Shown here piece by piece: positions 47,618 through 57,805 of a stretch of 64,000 nucleotides of DNA. Below the pieces are notes generated by a model. The model was not told the DNA's origin, searched no databases, and saw nothing but the letters and a program-made list of their open reading frames with translations. The stretch is taken from NCBI GenBank assembly GCA_030581615.1, contig JAKTTT010000030.1:62001-126000 (forward strand), written 5' to 3'. The DNA is from Alloascoidea africana. Its lineage: Eukaryota; Ascomycota; Alloascoideomycetes; Alloascoideales; Alloascoideaceae. Both the position numbers and the translations under genes were made by a program. The stretch's first letter is position 1. Each line of letters opens with the position of its first letter.

Positions 47618-48454
47618 ATGACAATTGATGAGAGCGGTAACTTGCCCAAGTTTTCTGTAGCCTTTGTTTGTCTTGGAAATATGTGAGTAAGGACAGGTGG
47701 ATCCTGTACCACTGTGATGACCAGCATTGTGTAGCAAAACTGAGGTGATAATCGCTAACTATTGTGTCTTATAGATGCCGATCTCCCATGGCAGAGTGAG
47801 TGACACAGATGTATATCCCAAATCATCAGAGTCTTCAAGAGCAATGATGAGAATAAGCAGATGGTTTAAATGCTAATCAGACCAAAAACAGAGCGGTTTT
47901 CAAACATGTTGTCAAACAAGAAGACCTAGAATCCCGGTTTAAGCTGATCGACTCGTTTGGAACCGCTGGATACCATGTTGGAGAAAAGCCCGACTCGAGA
48001 TCTGTCTCTACTTGTGTCTCAAGGGGGGTTCCTGTAAACCACAGAGCACAACAGATTGTAAGTCTCCACGAACTAAATCCCAGAACGTGCAAATCCTAAC
48101 ATGTAGGTCGATCTATAGAAATCAAAAGACTTTGAAAAGTTTGACTACGTCTTTGCAATGGCAAGTATCAAAATTCCCCCATCTGTTCTTTTCTAGTTTT
48201 AGTTGATCGTTCACTAACAATCAACCGCTCAGGATTCGAGCAACCTCCATAATCTGAAACGAATCCAACCTTCCAATTCCAAAACCCAGGTTCTTTTATT
48301 TAGCACTTTCAAACAATCCAACACTTTTAGTGATGAGGTTGAGGATCCGTATTATGACGGTGGACGTATGTTTGATACGAATTTTGAACAGTTGACCCAT
48401 TTCTCAAAAGGTTTCTTAAATAAAATTGTCGATAGTCGTGTCGTTGTTGATTAA
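47618..48454 (+). CDS. LTP1: Low-molecular-weight protein-tyrosine phosphatase, five exons
   Basis: Cytosolic phosphatase of 171 aa (S. cerevisiae Ltp1 161). Exons are 47618-47682, 47775-47795, 47892-48057, 48119-48160 and 48233-48454. Joined, they restore the family: [23 protein letters not shown] with the catalytic loop C18-x5-R24, IDSFGTAGYHVGEKPDSRS, NHRAQQIKSKDFEKFDYVFAMDSSNLHNLKRIQP, and EDPYYDGG with the general acid D136. Exon 2 is only 21 nt and supplies part of the catalytic loop. Donors are GTGAGT, GTGAGT and GTAAGT, and intron 4 starts GCAAGT, a GC-AG intron. Branch sites CTAAC or CACTAAC are visible in introns 1, 3 and 4. No single frame is longer than about 80 codons, so the gene is easy to miss. 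Confidence 0.93.
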
Positions 48455-48881
48455 AAAATTATAAACGAATCAATAGATTATGAATAGATGAAGAATGATC
48501 ATAAAAATTATCCAGTTTCACAAACTGTTATAGTTGCGTAGTAGTATTTCACATTTTTGGATCAAAGAGACAAGCAAAGGTACTTAGAAATGAACACACT
48601 TTCAAGAATGCATCTTATCCATTTCTTTTCTCATTTTCCTTTTTTTTCCCCTTGTTATCAACAGTTTAATCGGAGTTGATCTGTTGCAGTAGGTGCGTGG
48701 CCAAGAGAAACAAACAAAGCTTTAATTCTTGATCAATCAATAGTACAAATAAAATTTCAATAGTTCAATTATATAGGAACTAAAAAAGAAAAGAAAAATA
48801 AAAAGTTAACAAAAAATAATAATAAAAAAACAAAAGCTTAAGCGAAAAAAAACAAAACATGAATCATCATTACATTTGTGT
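48455..48881. other. Convergent spacer LTP1 / CYC8
   Basis: 427 bp, very AT-rich with A-runs before the CYC8 stop. No gene. Confidence 0.6.
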
Positions 48882-51800
48882 TTACGTGGTGGTGGGGGTT
48901 GGAGTGGCAGTCTCTTCCTTCCCAGCAGCCTTCCCTATTGTATCAGAATTGGAATCAGCTTCAACTGTTACAGCAGAATCTTCAAGAGTGTTTTTTAAAG
49001 TGGAACTTTTCATGTCCAGCTCTTTCTTGTCTTCAGGTTCCACTGTTTCCGAATTGTTTGATTCGTTTGTGGATTGTTGTTGCTGTTGTTGATCTTCTTC
49101 ATTTTCTTGTTTCGTGTTTGTTTGTGTTACAGGTGATGTGTTATGAATTTCATCCAGTTTCCCGATTTTGGGAAGCTCATTTTCTTCTTTCTTGGTTGTA
49201 TTTCCATCTACAGGATCCTCATCTTTAACTTGCTCTATACTTTCTTTCTTGATCTCAGCACCAGGCTCCTCTTTTTCTTTTTCTTTTTCTTTTTCTGCCT
49301 CCTCTTCATCTTCTTCCTCGTCATAATCTTCATCCTCTTCGAGATTCCGCTGAGGTGCTTCAGTTGATGCGGGGTTTATATCATCTTTTGAACCATCTAT
49401 ACTCATCATGTCGTCATCTGCTGCTGTACTGATCCCGTTTGATAGAGCATTTGGGTCCGCCTTCTCTTCTGACGTGGTCGGGGCTTCAACTGAATCAGGG
49501 TTTGCAAGAGCACCATTACTAACCTCAGACAAGTCGTTTGTTTCAATGTTCATCTTCTTTGCAGCTCGTTCTTCGGATTTAGTGCCTGATGGATCAACCT
49601 CTCTTAACCGCTTCAGGCCTAGATTGGCTTCATCATGAGATACCGAGCTTGTATTAGGAGCATCTGATGAAACCTGAGGCTGGCTAGATTCGGTCTGTGG
49701 TGGTTGAATAGGCTGAGATGGCGACTCTATTGTTGCTTTTATCGGTGGGAGCTGCCGCTGATCTTGTACATCTGGAGCCTGTGTCACCACGGGTGGAAGT
49801 GTCGAAGTGATAGTGGCATTGGCAACACTTTGAGGAACCTCAATTTGGGGTTTCGTGGTTTGTACAGTCTCTGAAGCTGCGAATCCCTCGCTGGAAGGAG
49901 CAGAAGAGGGAACAACGGCTGTAGAGATCATACTAGAGACAGAAATGGGGCTTCCATTTGTATCTGAATTAACCAAACTTTGACCTTGAATTTGAATTGG
50001 TTGATGAGTCGTAGCGGTACTAATATTTTCGTCGGTTGTTGAAGCTGGAACTTTCGGGGAATCTGTAGCGGACTTGGTACCACTCTTTTCACTACCACTG
50101 CCACTACCGCTGATTGTAGGAGTTTTCGACTTTCTAGTCGATCTGTCCTTTTTCGGTTTTCCATTTGATTTTTTAATACTCGATTCCTTCTCCTTCTCCT
50201 TTTCTTTTTCTTTTTCTTTTTCTTTCTCTTTACGAATGCTGATTTCGTTCGTATTCGAAGACAGTTGGAGCTGCGGGGGGTTATTGATATTGGTGTCCTT
50301 AGGAGGTTGGTTTCGACTATTCCACGCGCTAGGCAAGTTGCTTCCATTCCCGTTGCCATTGCCATTGCCATTGCCATTCCCAGTTCCATGTCCGTTGCCA
50401 TTTACGCTAGCGTTTGCAGTAGCGGCGGACTGGGTCTCATAAGCGAGGGCTCTAGGAGAAGTCTGGGACTGCTGTGGCAGCCTTGTTGGAAGGGTCTGGG
50501 AAGCTGTGAAGGGCTGTGGAGGTTGGGACTGAGGTTGGGGCAAAACCCCCCCACTATCCTTGATCCGCTGCAGTCTCTCCAGTCTTTCCTTGATAGGGGG
50601 GTTTTCAGGATCCAAAAGGTGAGCTTGTTTGTACGCATCCAGCGCATCGTCAATCTGGTTGCTACACGTTTCGTACAACGTTCCCAGGTCATACCAGACT
50701 TCGGATATCCTTGGATTCAGGCGAATTGCGCGGGAATAAGCATCCAGAGCATCTCGATACTGGTTGATTTGGTAGTATAAAACACCAATTGAGCACCAAA
50801 AAGTGGGGTTTGAAGAATCGCGGTTCACGGCCTGTTGGAAAGCTTCGTAGGCCTTGCTATAATTTTGAGCAGCCATGTGGCATCTGCCAAGATGGTACCA
50901 AGCCTGTGCATCTGTGCCGTCAAGTTCCAAAGATTTGGAAATGTAGGAGACGGCGATTTCTTGGTCTGCAAAGGAGGAGCCCTGTTGACTGTAGAGACAT
51001 CCCAATTGTAGCAATACTTTTGAATGGTTTGGATTTTCGGCCAAAACTTTTTCATAGGCCTCTTTTGCATTTAGATATTCTTTTTGTTGTTCGTAAATGT
51101 AACCGATTTGGAACCAAATGTCCACCTCGGTCAATGGAGAAGGGGGGTTATTCAAGATGTACCTGAAGCATTCGAGGCTCTGTTGAAATTTTCCCTCATG
51201 TTTGTATATGATACCCAATCTAAAATAGATTTCATTTGCCTTTTCAAAATTCGGATCCATTTCCAAAACACGGGAAAATGCTCCTTCGGCATATTCTATC
51301 GAACCATATCTATCGTACAGGATGCCAATACCATGCCATAATTTGGGGACATTTGGATTTGGCAAGTGATGAAGGGCCTGTTCATAAGCCGAGTAAGCAC
51401 GCTGTAAATCATCCAACATTAGGAAACAGTAACCCAACAAGCCCCAAACTTCTCCTGAATCCTGGGAGATGTTGAGGACGGATTGGTAAAACTCGGCAGC
51501 CTTGTCAAACATGTCTTTACTACGATAGAGATCTGCAATCGCTGTAAGGACGGGGACAGAATAGGGATTGTGTCGAAGAGCACGCTCATAGGCTTGTAGA
51601 GCTTTTTCCGCGGTGCCCAAAACCTCTGCCAAAGATCCGATTGAGAGCCACGTATCTGAGTTTGCCTTTAGCAGTTCTTTATAGGAATGGGGGATCTGGT
51701 CGGCCTGAGCCTGAGCTTGAGCCTGAGCCTGAGCTTGAGCCTGAGCCTGAGCTTGGACAGATACCTGGGCTTGTGTCTGTGCTTGGGCTTGGGCTTGGGC

Positions 51801-52040
51801 TTGGGCTTGAGCCTGAGCCTGAGCCTGAGCCTGAGCTTGTGCTTGGGCCTGTGCTTGGGCCTGTGCTTGGGCATGGGCATGAGCTTGAGCTTGAGCTTGA
51901 GCTTGAGCTTGAGCCTGAGCATGAGCCTGGACTTGGGCTTGAGAAACGACTTGGATTTGAGGATTTGGGGGCTGGGCCACCTGGATGTGGCGCTCGACAT
52001 GTTGAGCGGTCGTGGCAATAGGCTGTTGTGGGATAGCCAT
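48882..52040 (-). CDS. CYC8: General transcriptional corepressor Cyc8 (Ssn6)
   Basis: Nuclear corepressor of 1052 aa that acts with Tup1 on glucose-, mating- and stress-regulated genes. An N-terminal Gln-Ala repeat tract (about residues 35-114) precedes ten tetratricopeptide repeats (about 125-505). These include ALQAYERALRHNPYSVPVLTAIADLY and AWYHLGRCHMAAQNYSKAYEAFQQAV, very close to the yeast Ssn6 TPRs. The C-terminal half is disordered: NGNGNG, EKEKEKEKE, Ser/Thr-rich and acidic stretches, a KKMN-type basic patch, then Asp/Glu-rich runs. The ATG at 52040 starts MAIPQQPIATTAQH. No intron. S. cerevisiae Cyc8 is 966 aa and also has QA repeats. Confidence 0.96.
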   Translation of the reverse strand: MAIPQQPIATTAQHVERHIQVAQPPNPQIQVVSQAQVQAHAQAQAQAQAQAQAHAHAQAQAQAQAQAQAQAQAQAQAQAQAQAQAQAQTQAQVSVQAQAQAQAQAQAQAQAQADQIPHSYKELLKANSDTWLSIGSLAEVLGTAEKALQAYERALRHNPYSVPVLTAIADLYRSKDMFDKAAEFYQSVLNISQDSGEVWGLLGYCFLMLDDLQRAYSAYEQALHHLPNPNVPKLWHGIGILYDRYGSIEYAEGAFSRVLEMDPNFEKANEIYFRLGIIYKHEGKFQQSLECFRYILNNPPSPLTEVDIWFQIGYIYEQQKEYLNAKEAYEKVLAENPNHSKVLLQLGCLYSQQGSSFADQEIAVSYISKSLELDGTDAQAWYHLGRCHMAAQNYSKAYEAFQQAVNRDSSNPTFWCSIGVLYYQINQYRDALDAYSRAIRLNPRISEVWYDLGTLYETCSNQIDDALDAYKQAHLLDPENPPIKERLERLQRIKDSGGVLPQPQSQPPQPFTASQTLPTRLPQQSQTSPRALAYETQSAATANASVNGNGHGTGNGNGNGNGNGNGSNLPSAWNSRNQPPKDTNINNPPQLQLSSNTNEISIRKEKEKEKEKEKEKEKESSIKKSNGKPKKDRSTRKSKTPTISGSGSGSEKSGTKSATDSPKVPASTTDENISTATTHQPIQIQGQSLVNSDTNGSPISVSSMISTAVVPSSAPSSEGFAASETVQTTKPQIEVPQSVANATITSTLPPVVTQAPDVQDQRQLPPIKATIESPSQPIQPPQTESSQPQVSSDAPNTSSVSHDEANLGLKRLREVDPSGTKSEERAAKKMNIETNDLSEVSNGALANPDSVEAPTTSEEKADPNALSNGISTAADDDMMSIDGSKDDINPASTEAPQRNLEEDEDYDEEEDEEEAEKEKEKEKEEPGAEIKKESIEQVKDEDPVDGNTTKKEENELPKIGKLDEIHNTSPVTQTNTKQENEEDQQQQQQSTNESNNSETVEPEDKKELDMKSSTLKNTLEDSAVTVEADSNSDTIGKAAGKEETATPTPTTT
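51699..51938 (-). repeat. Coding Gln-Ala dipeptide repeat in CYC8
   Basis: About 80 codons alternate Gln (CAA/CAG) and Ala (GCC/GCT), with a few His, Thr, Val and Ser interruptions. The hexanucleotide GCCCAA/GCTCAG type repeat is imperfect at third positions. That suggests the dipeptide pattern is kept by selection and not only by recent slippage. All six frames are open here, producing spurious ORFs. Confidence 0.9.
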
Positions 52041-52701
52041 TGTGGATAGGAGAGGTTGCGAGGAAATGTTTGGTGTTTTGCTTTTTTGGATTAGTTTGGT
52101 GGGTTCCTTTTTTATTTTTTTTTTCTTTTTTTTTTTCTTCCCTGTGAGTCTTTGGACAAGTCAAGATAGGCCCAAAACGATTACACAATAGCAGGTGTGA
52201 GGTGTTTCAGGTCGGCAAGAGGTTTAGGGTTTGTAGGGAAGGAAAGGAGGGCCTGCACAGGGCGATCGCTGGGGACGGGTCTGGGGGCAAAGGGGGTTCT
52301 GGCTACGGGCCCTTGGACTTGGTGAAGTGGGCGGTGATGGTGGACTCAGGCAGAAAAAAGGACGGGAGAGGAGTGCGAGTCCAGCGCTGGGAAAAGAAAC
52401 AAAACATGGAAAATCAGCAAAGCCAGAGAGAGCAAGCCCGCAGAAAAAGAAACGACGCCCAGGAAAAAGAAACGAGCCCCTGAGTGCACCCGTACGCCCA
52501 GGCGAGAGTGGCGGGCCGGGTAACCAGGCCAGGCCGCTCGCCGCTGGCAGCTGTCCGGAAGCCGGGTGCCGGGAGTCCGGGAAAAAGCCGGATGCAAAGC
52601 CCAAATCCAAATCCAAATTCAAGTGGTTATTAGAGACCCCCCAGGTTATCCCTCGTGAACGTGTATACAGTGTAGAATAGAATCAAATAGAATAGACATG
52701 T
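52041..52701. other. CYC8 upstream region, GC-rich
   Basis: 661 bp between the CYC8 start and the FLC stop on the same strand. A poly-pyrimidine run is at 52107-52142, and 52200-52620 is GC-rich with open frames on both strands (up to 132 codons) that look like composition artefacts. No conserved gene. Confidence 0.55.
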
Positions 52702-55119
52702 CTAGTAGTACGCCCGCCCGTAGGCCGAAGCGTTGCCCTCCCGCGAGAACCCCCGCGGGCCCGACGACGGCGACGACGACGACGGCATGATCATCGAGCT
52801 GGGCGCCATTGGCGGCTCGTACGGCTTGCTCGTGAGACTGAACGTGCTGGAGCTGTTGAGGGCCCGCTGGTAGGGCATCTGGGACGACGCCGTGGGGAAG
52901 CCGATTCCGCTCCCATTGTTGTTGTTGTTGATGTTGATGTTGCCCTTGACGGGACCGCTCTGGGCGCTCATGCTCATCGGATCAACATAGTCGCCGTCCT
53001 CGTCGTCCGAGAATGGGTCTGACCTCCTTCGGTGGTGGCCATCTTTGCCCGGAACCACCGCGGACTCGTGTCCTCGAAGCGCTGCTGCTCCAAGCGCATC
53101 CAGCTCCGTGCTATCACCATCCGCGCCTCCTCCGTATCTGTCCTTCCCGCCTGTGGCGAATGAAAATCGGTCATCTTTCATAGGCTGATATCTCGTATCA
53201 GGATTCTTCGAAACAACTGCAATCACGCAGGAGCCTATAATGGAGATGAGCAACACCAACGAGAAAATCGCATTCAAAAAGAAAAACACAACCCCACACA
53301 CAGATCCCACAACTTGCGGTTGTTTGAAAATTCGTGAGAAAATGAGGTATAGAATCGAGTTGATCAAATTCACCGTCGAAATCGCAATGTTGAAAATGTT
53401 GGTTCGTTTATCCATGTATGGTCTGACGTAACACAATCCCACAAAATATACAATCTCAATGATGAAAATCCCACATGCTTGCACCTGTCCATGCTCTTGT
53501 GCAAATGCAATTATGATGGATCTGAACAAAACGTAGCATAAAAGTGGCACAATCCAGTAATACGCCGTGGCTCGAAATTGAACGTACAAAAACCCAAGCC
53601 GGTTCAACACTTTGCCATCCGAGTACAAAATGTAGGCTGGATTTTTGTAAATCCGTGTTGATTCTCGAGCATATCTTATAACTTTATAGGCTGCAAATAT
53701 CAACAAGAAATTAACCATCAACAAGATGATTATAGCACTTATGATAATTGCAGTGGAATCTCGCTCGACCAACTCCCATAGACAAAAAATGTTAACTTGG
53801 GGATACGCAATAAAGAAAAGTCGGTAAAGTGCACCTTTCATTATTGGAATCCAACTGCGTCTGTATTCTTCAAATTTGACTGGAGAAGTGACTCTTAGAC
53901 GAACAAGACTTTCGGTAATCCATTTAAACGCAAAAACAACAATGATCAATATACACGTTATAAGAAAGAAAAAAGTCATTGCTGTCAAAAACATGTTTGT
54001 GATTTCAATACGTGATAAAAAAGCCACACGTTGAATTCCTCGTAGTACCAGTATAAGACTGCTTAGATCATCGCTTTTCTCATCTGTTGTATACATTGAA
54101 GAATCTCGGATTATGTCATTGTCGGCTCTTTTAACCAAGGCTTTCGTAACCAGTCCTGTCAACTGGTTCAAGGAAAGCGAGGAATCGAGCTTGTGTTTCA
54201 ACTTGTCTGGTAATCTGCGGTGGATTTCCCCGACTGCGACGCCGGCATATTCCAAGGTTCTCTTTGCAAGTCGTTTCTGGACTGAGATGGACAAGACCTG
54301 GGCATTCACCAAGGTGCTTGTACTGCTGCCACCAGTTGCTTGAACATACCAATTAAAGATTTTTTGCATAAAAGTGACTCTGATAACGCCCAGAGTCCAT
54401 TGAAAGTTTTGGGCCCAGGCTGCTGCTATTGGAGGCAGCATCTGGACGGCCATCATACTCGTGGCTGCAATGGATTGGAAGTAGACAAACAGAGACACGG
54501 AGTTGGACGCAATGTGAGCAGCTGTATTGGAATGTCCAAACATGGAGACAATGCCACTGGAAACCAGTCCAAGCCCCGATATAACTGCTATGGGCCAGGC
54601 AGCAAACTTTGTCTGGACTGTCTTACCATTGCTAAGAACCGCCTCAACACAGGCGACTGGGGTGTTGGGGTCCTCTTGAGTGTGGACAACAACACGGACC
54701 CGGCCGTCCAGATCGGGGATTTTATAGGCGATCCCCGGAATCTGCTTGATAATGTCGCTGTCGATGGAGTAGTCCTGTAACTCAACGTCAATGTGACCCG
54801 CACTCAGAGGACAAATCTGAGGAAAGTTGAGATCACAAAGATCAACAACCTGGGTCACAACGGTGATTCCATAGGCAATAACCTCCACCGTCGCCTTGGC
54901 CTTGCCCGAAATGGTGGTGATGGCGGATATTTCAAAATCCACAGTGTGGTTCCCCGGGTGGAAGCGTACCTTGAAGAGGGAAGCCTTGAGTTTTGAATCT
55001 CGCATACACGTCAGCAAGGACGTTGACTCGATGTATTCGCCCGCAGATACGAGAGTGGGGCAGAGCACGTTCAGTGCCAGCAGCAGCAGCGGCAGCGGAG
55101 ATAGCGATGTGATTCTCAT
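52702..55119 (-). CDS. FLC1: FLC-family (flavin carrier / TRP-like) membrane protein
   Basis: 805 aa polytopic protein of the Flc1-3/Pkd2 family (S. cerevisiae 783-793), linked to FAD import into the ER, cell-wall integrity and calcium homeostasis. The signal peptide is at residues 1-26 (LLLLALNVLCPTLVSA). A lumenal ML-like lipid-binding domain with paired cysteines follows (GEYIESTSLLTCMRDSKLKASLFKVRFHPGN..CPLSAGHIDVELQDYSI), to about residue 165. Then come a first membrane segment and about eight more between 360 and 645 (TRP-like domain). The cytosolic tail is Ser/Gly/Asn-rich with charged clusters. Which FLC paralogue it is cannot be decided. It shares its upstream region with the acetyl-CoA synthetase gene. 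Confidence 0.9.
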   Translation of the reverse strand: MRITSLSPLPLLLLALNVLCPTLVSAGEYIESTSLLTCMRDSKLKASLFKVRFHPGNHTVDFEISAITTISGKAKATVEVIAYGITVVTQVVDLCDLNFPQICPLSAGHIDVELQDYSIDSDIIKQIPGIAYKIPDLDGRVRVVVHTQEDPNTPVACVEAVLSNGKTVQTKFAAWPIAVISGLGLVSSGIVSMFGHSNTAAHIASNSVSLFVYFQSIAATSMMAVQMLPPIAAAWAQNFQWTLGVIRVTFMQKIFNWYVQATGGSSTSTLVNAQVLSISVQKRLAKRTLEYAGVAVGEIHRRLPDKLKHKLDSSLSLNQLTGLVTKALVKRADNDIIRDSSMYTTDEKSDDLSSLILVLRGIQRVAFLSRIEITNMFLTAMTFFFLITCILIIVVFAFKWITESLVRLRVTSPVKFEEYRRSWIPIMKGALYRLFFIAYPQVNIFCLWELVERDSTAIIISAIIILLMVNFLLIFAAYKVIRYARESTRIYKNPAYILYSDGKVLNRLGFLYVQFRATAYYWIVPLLCYVLFRSIIIAFAQEHGQVQACGIFIIEIVYFVGLCYVRPYMDKRTNIFNIAISTVNLINSILYLIFSRIFKQPQVVGSVCGVVFFFLNAIFSLVLLISIIGSCVIAVVSKNPDTRYQPMKDDRFSFATGGKDRYGGGADGDSTELDALGAAALRGHESAVVPGKDGHHRRRSDPFSDDEDGDYVDPMSMSAQSGPVKGNININNNNNGSGIGFPTASSQMPYQRALNSSSTFSLTSKPYEPPMAPSSMIMPSSSSPSSGPRGFSREGNASAYGRAYY

Positions 55120-55725
55120 GGTTCGTGTGTCAAAAGTTGTGAGTGAGCTCTTCTTCTCGCGGTCGCCAGTTCTAGTTCTAGTTAGTTAGTCTCCAGGTTG
55201 CTCACCGTGGGCGGTGTGTGTGTGTGTGCTATAATTAAAAAACACAGCTCCCAAAATATACGAGGCGCGGATACGAGGACCCTTGCACCCGTCCACCCGC
55301 GGGGTGGACGGGCTACTCCCAGCAAGCAATCCGGGTAACCCTGCACACCCCCCTCCACTCACCCGGGCCGCGCAGAGCGGGGAACCGCCCAGGGCTGGGC
55401 GTTACCCGGCCCCCCACCTGCCGTGCCTTTTTGTCCGCAGCTTTTTCAGTCTGGTTCGTCCCTTTGGCCCGCAGCCGCCAGCCTGAAGGGCCCGCTACTC
55501 CATCAGCATCTCCGCGACTGCTTCCTGCTGGCCGTGTCTGTCTGAACGAAAACGGCGGTGCCATCGCAAATGCAAATGGCACCCATACCCACTCCACCCC
55601 TCCACTCCCGCCTATATAAACACCTCTTGATCCCGGCTTTTCTCTTTTCTCCATCTTCATCGCATCTCATCCTCTTCTTCCTCATACCACTCTATCTCTA
55701 CTAAACAAAAAACAAAATCATTATT
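55120..55725. promoter_or_regulatory. Divergent promoter FLC / ACS
   Basis: 606 bp, GC-rich in 55260-55560. It carries a TG repeat at about 55217-55228, a long inverted repeat (separate entry), CCCC/GGGG clusters, and the TATA box of the ACS gene (TATATAAA at 55613-55620, 106 bp before the ATG). Open frames on both strands reflect composition. Confidence 0.6.
55288..55312. promoter_or_regulatory. Perfect inverted repeat, 11-bp arms, in the FLC/ACS promoter
   Basis: Arms CCCGTCCACCC and GGGTGGACGGG are exact reverse complements around GCG. They lie about 410 bp before the ACS ATG and 170 bp before the FLC ATG. Each arm has CCG/CGG ends as used by Zn2Cys6 dimers. CCCGTCCACCCG loosely resembles the carbon-source response element bound by Cat8/Sip4, but with mismatches. 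Confidence 0.55.
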
Positions 55726-57774
55726 ATGACCGTCTCCGAGAACACTCCTGCTGCTGCTGCTGCTGCTGCCACCTCCAACGGCTCCGAGTCCAACGGTAAA
55801 ACCCCCGTTGTAGTCGAGGCCCACAATACAGAGATCTTCTACCCTCCTGCCCATTTCCACGAGGCCCACCCTGGAAAAGCCCATCTACAATCAATGGACG
55901 AGTACAGAGCATTGTACAAACAGTCAATTGAGGACCCAGATACATTTTTCGGTGACCGTGCCCGGGAATTACTGACCTGGCACAAGGATTTCCAAACTGT
56001 CAAGAGTGGTGGGTTTGAACACGGAGACGCTTCCTGGTTTTTGGAAGGCCAGTTGAATGCCTCTTACAATGCCGTCGACAGACATGCAATTGCAAACCCT
56101 GATAAGGTCGCTATCATCTACGAAGCTGATGAACCGGGTCAGGGCCGCAAAGTGACCTATAGCGAGCTTCTCCGAGAAGTCAGCCGTGTCGCCAACGTTC
56201 TAAAATCGTTCGGTGTTAAGAAAGGTGATACTGTTGCCGTCTACCTGCCCATGATCCCAGAGGTTATCGTTACACTTTTGGCCATTACAAGACTCGGTGC
56301 TATCCACTCTGTCGTCTTTGCCGGTTTCTCCTCTGGCTCCCTCAGAGACCGTATCCAGAATGCCGATTCTAGAGTCGTCATCACCACCGATGAGTCCAAG
56401 CGTGGAAGCAAGACAATCGAGACCAAGAAGATTGTTGATGAGGCCCTCAAACAATGCCCTAACGTCCGAAACGTGCTTGTTTACAAGAGAACTGGTAACA
56501 ACATCCCATGGAGCAAAGGAAGAGACGTTTGGTGGCACGAGGCTGTTGCTAAGCAGAGACCTTACTGCGCTCCAGTCCCTGTCAACTCTGAAGACCCAAT
56601 CTTCTTACTCTACACTTCCGGTTCCACAGGTTCACCAAAGGGTGTTGTCCATGCCACCGCTGGTTACCTCCTAGGCGCTGCTCTTACTTCAAAATACACC
56701 TTTGATCTTCACAGCGATGATATCATGTTCACCGCCGGTGATGTGGGCTGGATCACTGGCCACACCTATGTTCTCTACGGTCCTCTCCTTCTCGGATCAA
56801 CCACTGTCGTATTTGAAGGCACCCCAGCTTACCCCAACTTTTCAAGATACTGGGATATTGTTGACGAGTACAAAGTCACACACTTTTACGTTGCCCCAAC
56901 CGCTCTCAGATTGTTGAAGCGTGCTGGTGATAAGCACATCCACCATGATCTCAGCAGCATCCGCACTTTGGGATCTGTCGGTGAGCCCATCGCCCATGAA
57001 ATTTGGACCTGGTATAACGAAAAGATTGGAAAGGGACGTGCACACATTTGCGATACCTACTGGCAGACCGAGACTGGTTCCCACATCATCACCCCCATGG
57101 CCGGAACCACTCCTACCAAGCCTGGTTCCGCCTCTTTCCCAGCCTTTGGTATCGATGCCATGATTGTTGACCCAGTCACTGGTGAGGAATTGAAGGGTAA
57201 CGATGTCGAGGGTGTTCTTGCTGTAAGATCCCCATGGCCTTCCATGGCCCGTTCCGTTTGGGATGCCCATGAGAGATACTTGGATACCTATCTTAAGCCA
57301 TACCCTGGTGTCTACTTCACCGGTGATGGTGCTGCCAGAGATCATGACGGTTTCTACTGGATCCGTGGCCGTGTTGACGATGTTGTGAACGTTTCCGGCC
57401 ACAGACTTTCCACTGCCGAAATTGAGAGCGCACTTTTGGAACACAGTGGCGTTGCCGAAGCCGCTGTTGTTGGAATTACAGATGAACTTACCGGTCAATC
57501 CGTCAATGCCTTTGTCTCTTTGAAGACCCAACCAGAAAACATTACAACAATCAAGAAGGAATTGATCTTGACTGTCCGACAGGAGATTGGTCCATTTGCC
57601 GCACCAAGAAAGATCCTTTTGGTCGATGATTTGCCAAAGACCAGAAGTGGTAAGATCATGAGAAGAATCTTGAGAAAGATTTTGAGCCATGAGGAAGATC
57701 AACTCGGTGATATCAGTACTTTGAGCAACCCCAACATTGTCCAACACATTATTGAAGTTGCCCATCAATCATAA
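55726..57774 (+). CDS. ACS2: Acetyl-CoA synthetase
   Basis: Cytosolic/nuclear enzyme of 682 aa making acetyl-CoA from acetate, ATP and CoA (S. cerevisiae Acs2 683 aa, Acs1 713). After a poly-Ala start ([14 protein letters not shown]) the ANL-superfamily core follows. It shows the P-loop [14 protein letters not shown] near 298, [16 protein letters not shown] near 444, [41 protein letters not shown] near 530-570, and the acetylatable lysine in [10 protein letters not shown] near 640. The synthesis is supported by strong C-ending codon bias and a TATA box. The absence of an Acs1-type N-terminal extension favours Acs2, but a single-ACS yeast may combine both roles. Confidence 0.95.
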   Translation: MTVSENTPAAAAAAATSNGSESNGKTPVVVEAHNTEIFYPPAHFHEAHPGKAHLQSMDEYRALYKQSIEDPDTFFGDRARELLTWHKDFQTVKSGGFEHGDASWFLEGQLNASYNAVDRHAIANPDKVAIIYEADEPGQGRKVTYSELLREVSRVANVLKSFGVKKGDTVAVYLPMIPEVIVTLLAITRLGAIHSVVFAGFSSGSLRDRIQNADSRVVITTDESKRGSKTIETKKIVDEALKQCPNVRNVLVYKRTGNNIPWSKGRDVWWHEAVAKQRPYCAPVPVNSEDPIFLLYTSGSTGSPKGVVHATAGYLLGAALTSKYTFDLHSDDIMFTAGDVGWITGHTYVLYGPLLLGSTTVVFEGTPAYPNFSRYWDIVDEYKVTHFYVAPTALRLLKRAGDKHIHHDLSSIRTLGSVGEPIAHEIWTWYNEKIGKGRAHICDTYWQTETGSHIITPMAGTTPTKPGSASFPAFGIDAMIVDPVTGEELKGNDVEGVLAVRSPWPSMARSVWDAHERYLDTYLKPYPGVYFTGDGAARDHDGFYWIRGRVDDVVNVSGHRLSTAEIESALLEHSGVAEAAVVGITDELTGQSVNAFVSLKTQPENITTIKKELILTVRQEIGPFAAPRKILLVDDLPKTRSGKIMRRILRKILSHEEDQLGDISTLSNPNIVQHIIEVAHQS

Positions 57775-57775
57775 A

Positions 57776-57805
57776 TGATCTGATTTGATCTGATTTGATC
57801 TGATG
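57776..57805 (+). repeat. Tandem TGATCTGATT x3
   Basis: Three copies of a 10-mer (the last ending G) begin one base after the ACS stop codon and lie within the 3' UTR. Further TGATGATG follows. Confidence 0.85.

Noticed and set aside
52202-52680. Frames of up to 132 codons upstream of CYC8
   Set aside because: Open on both strands because of GC-rich composition, with no conserved features.
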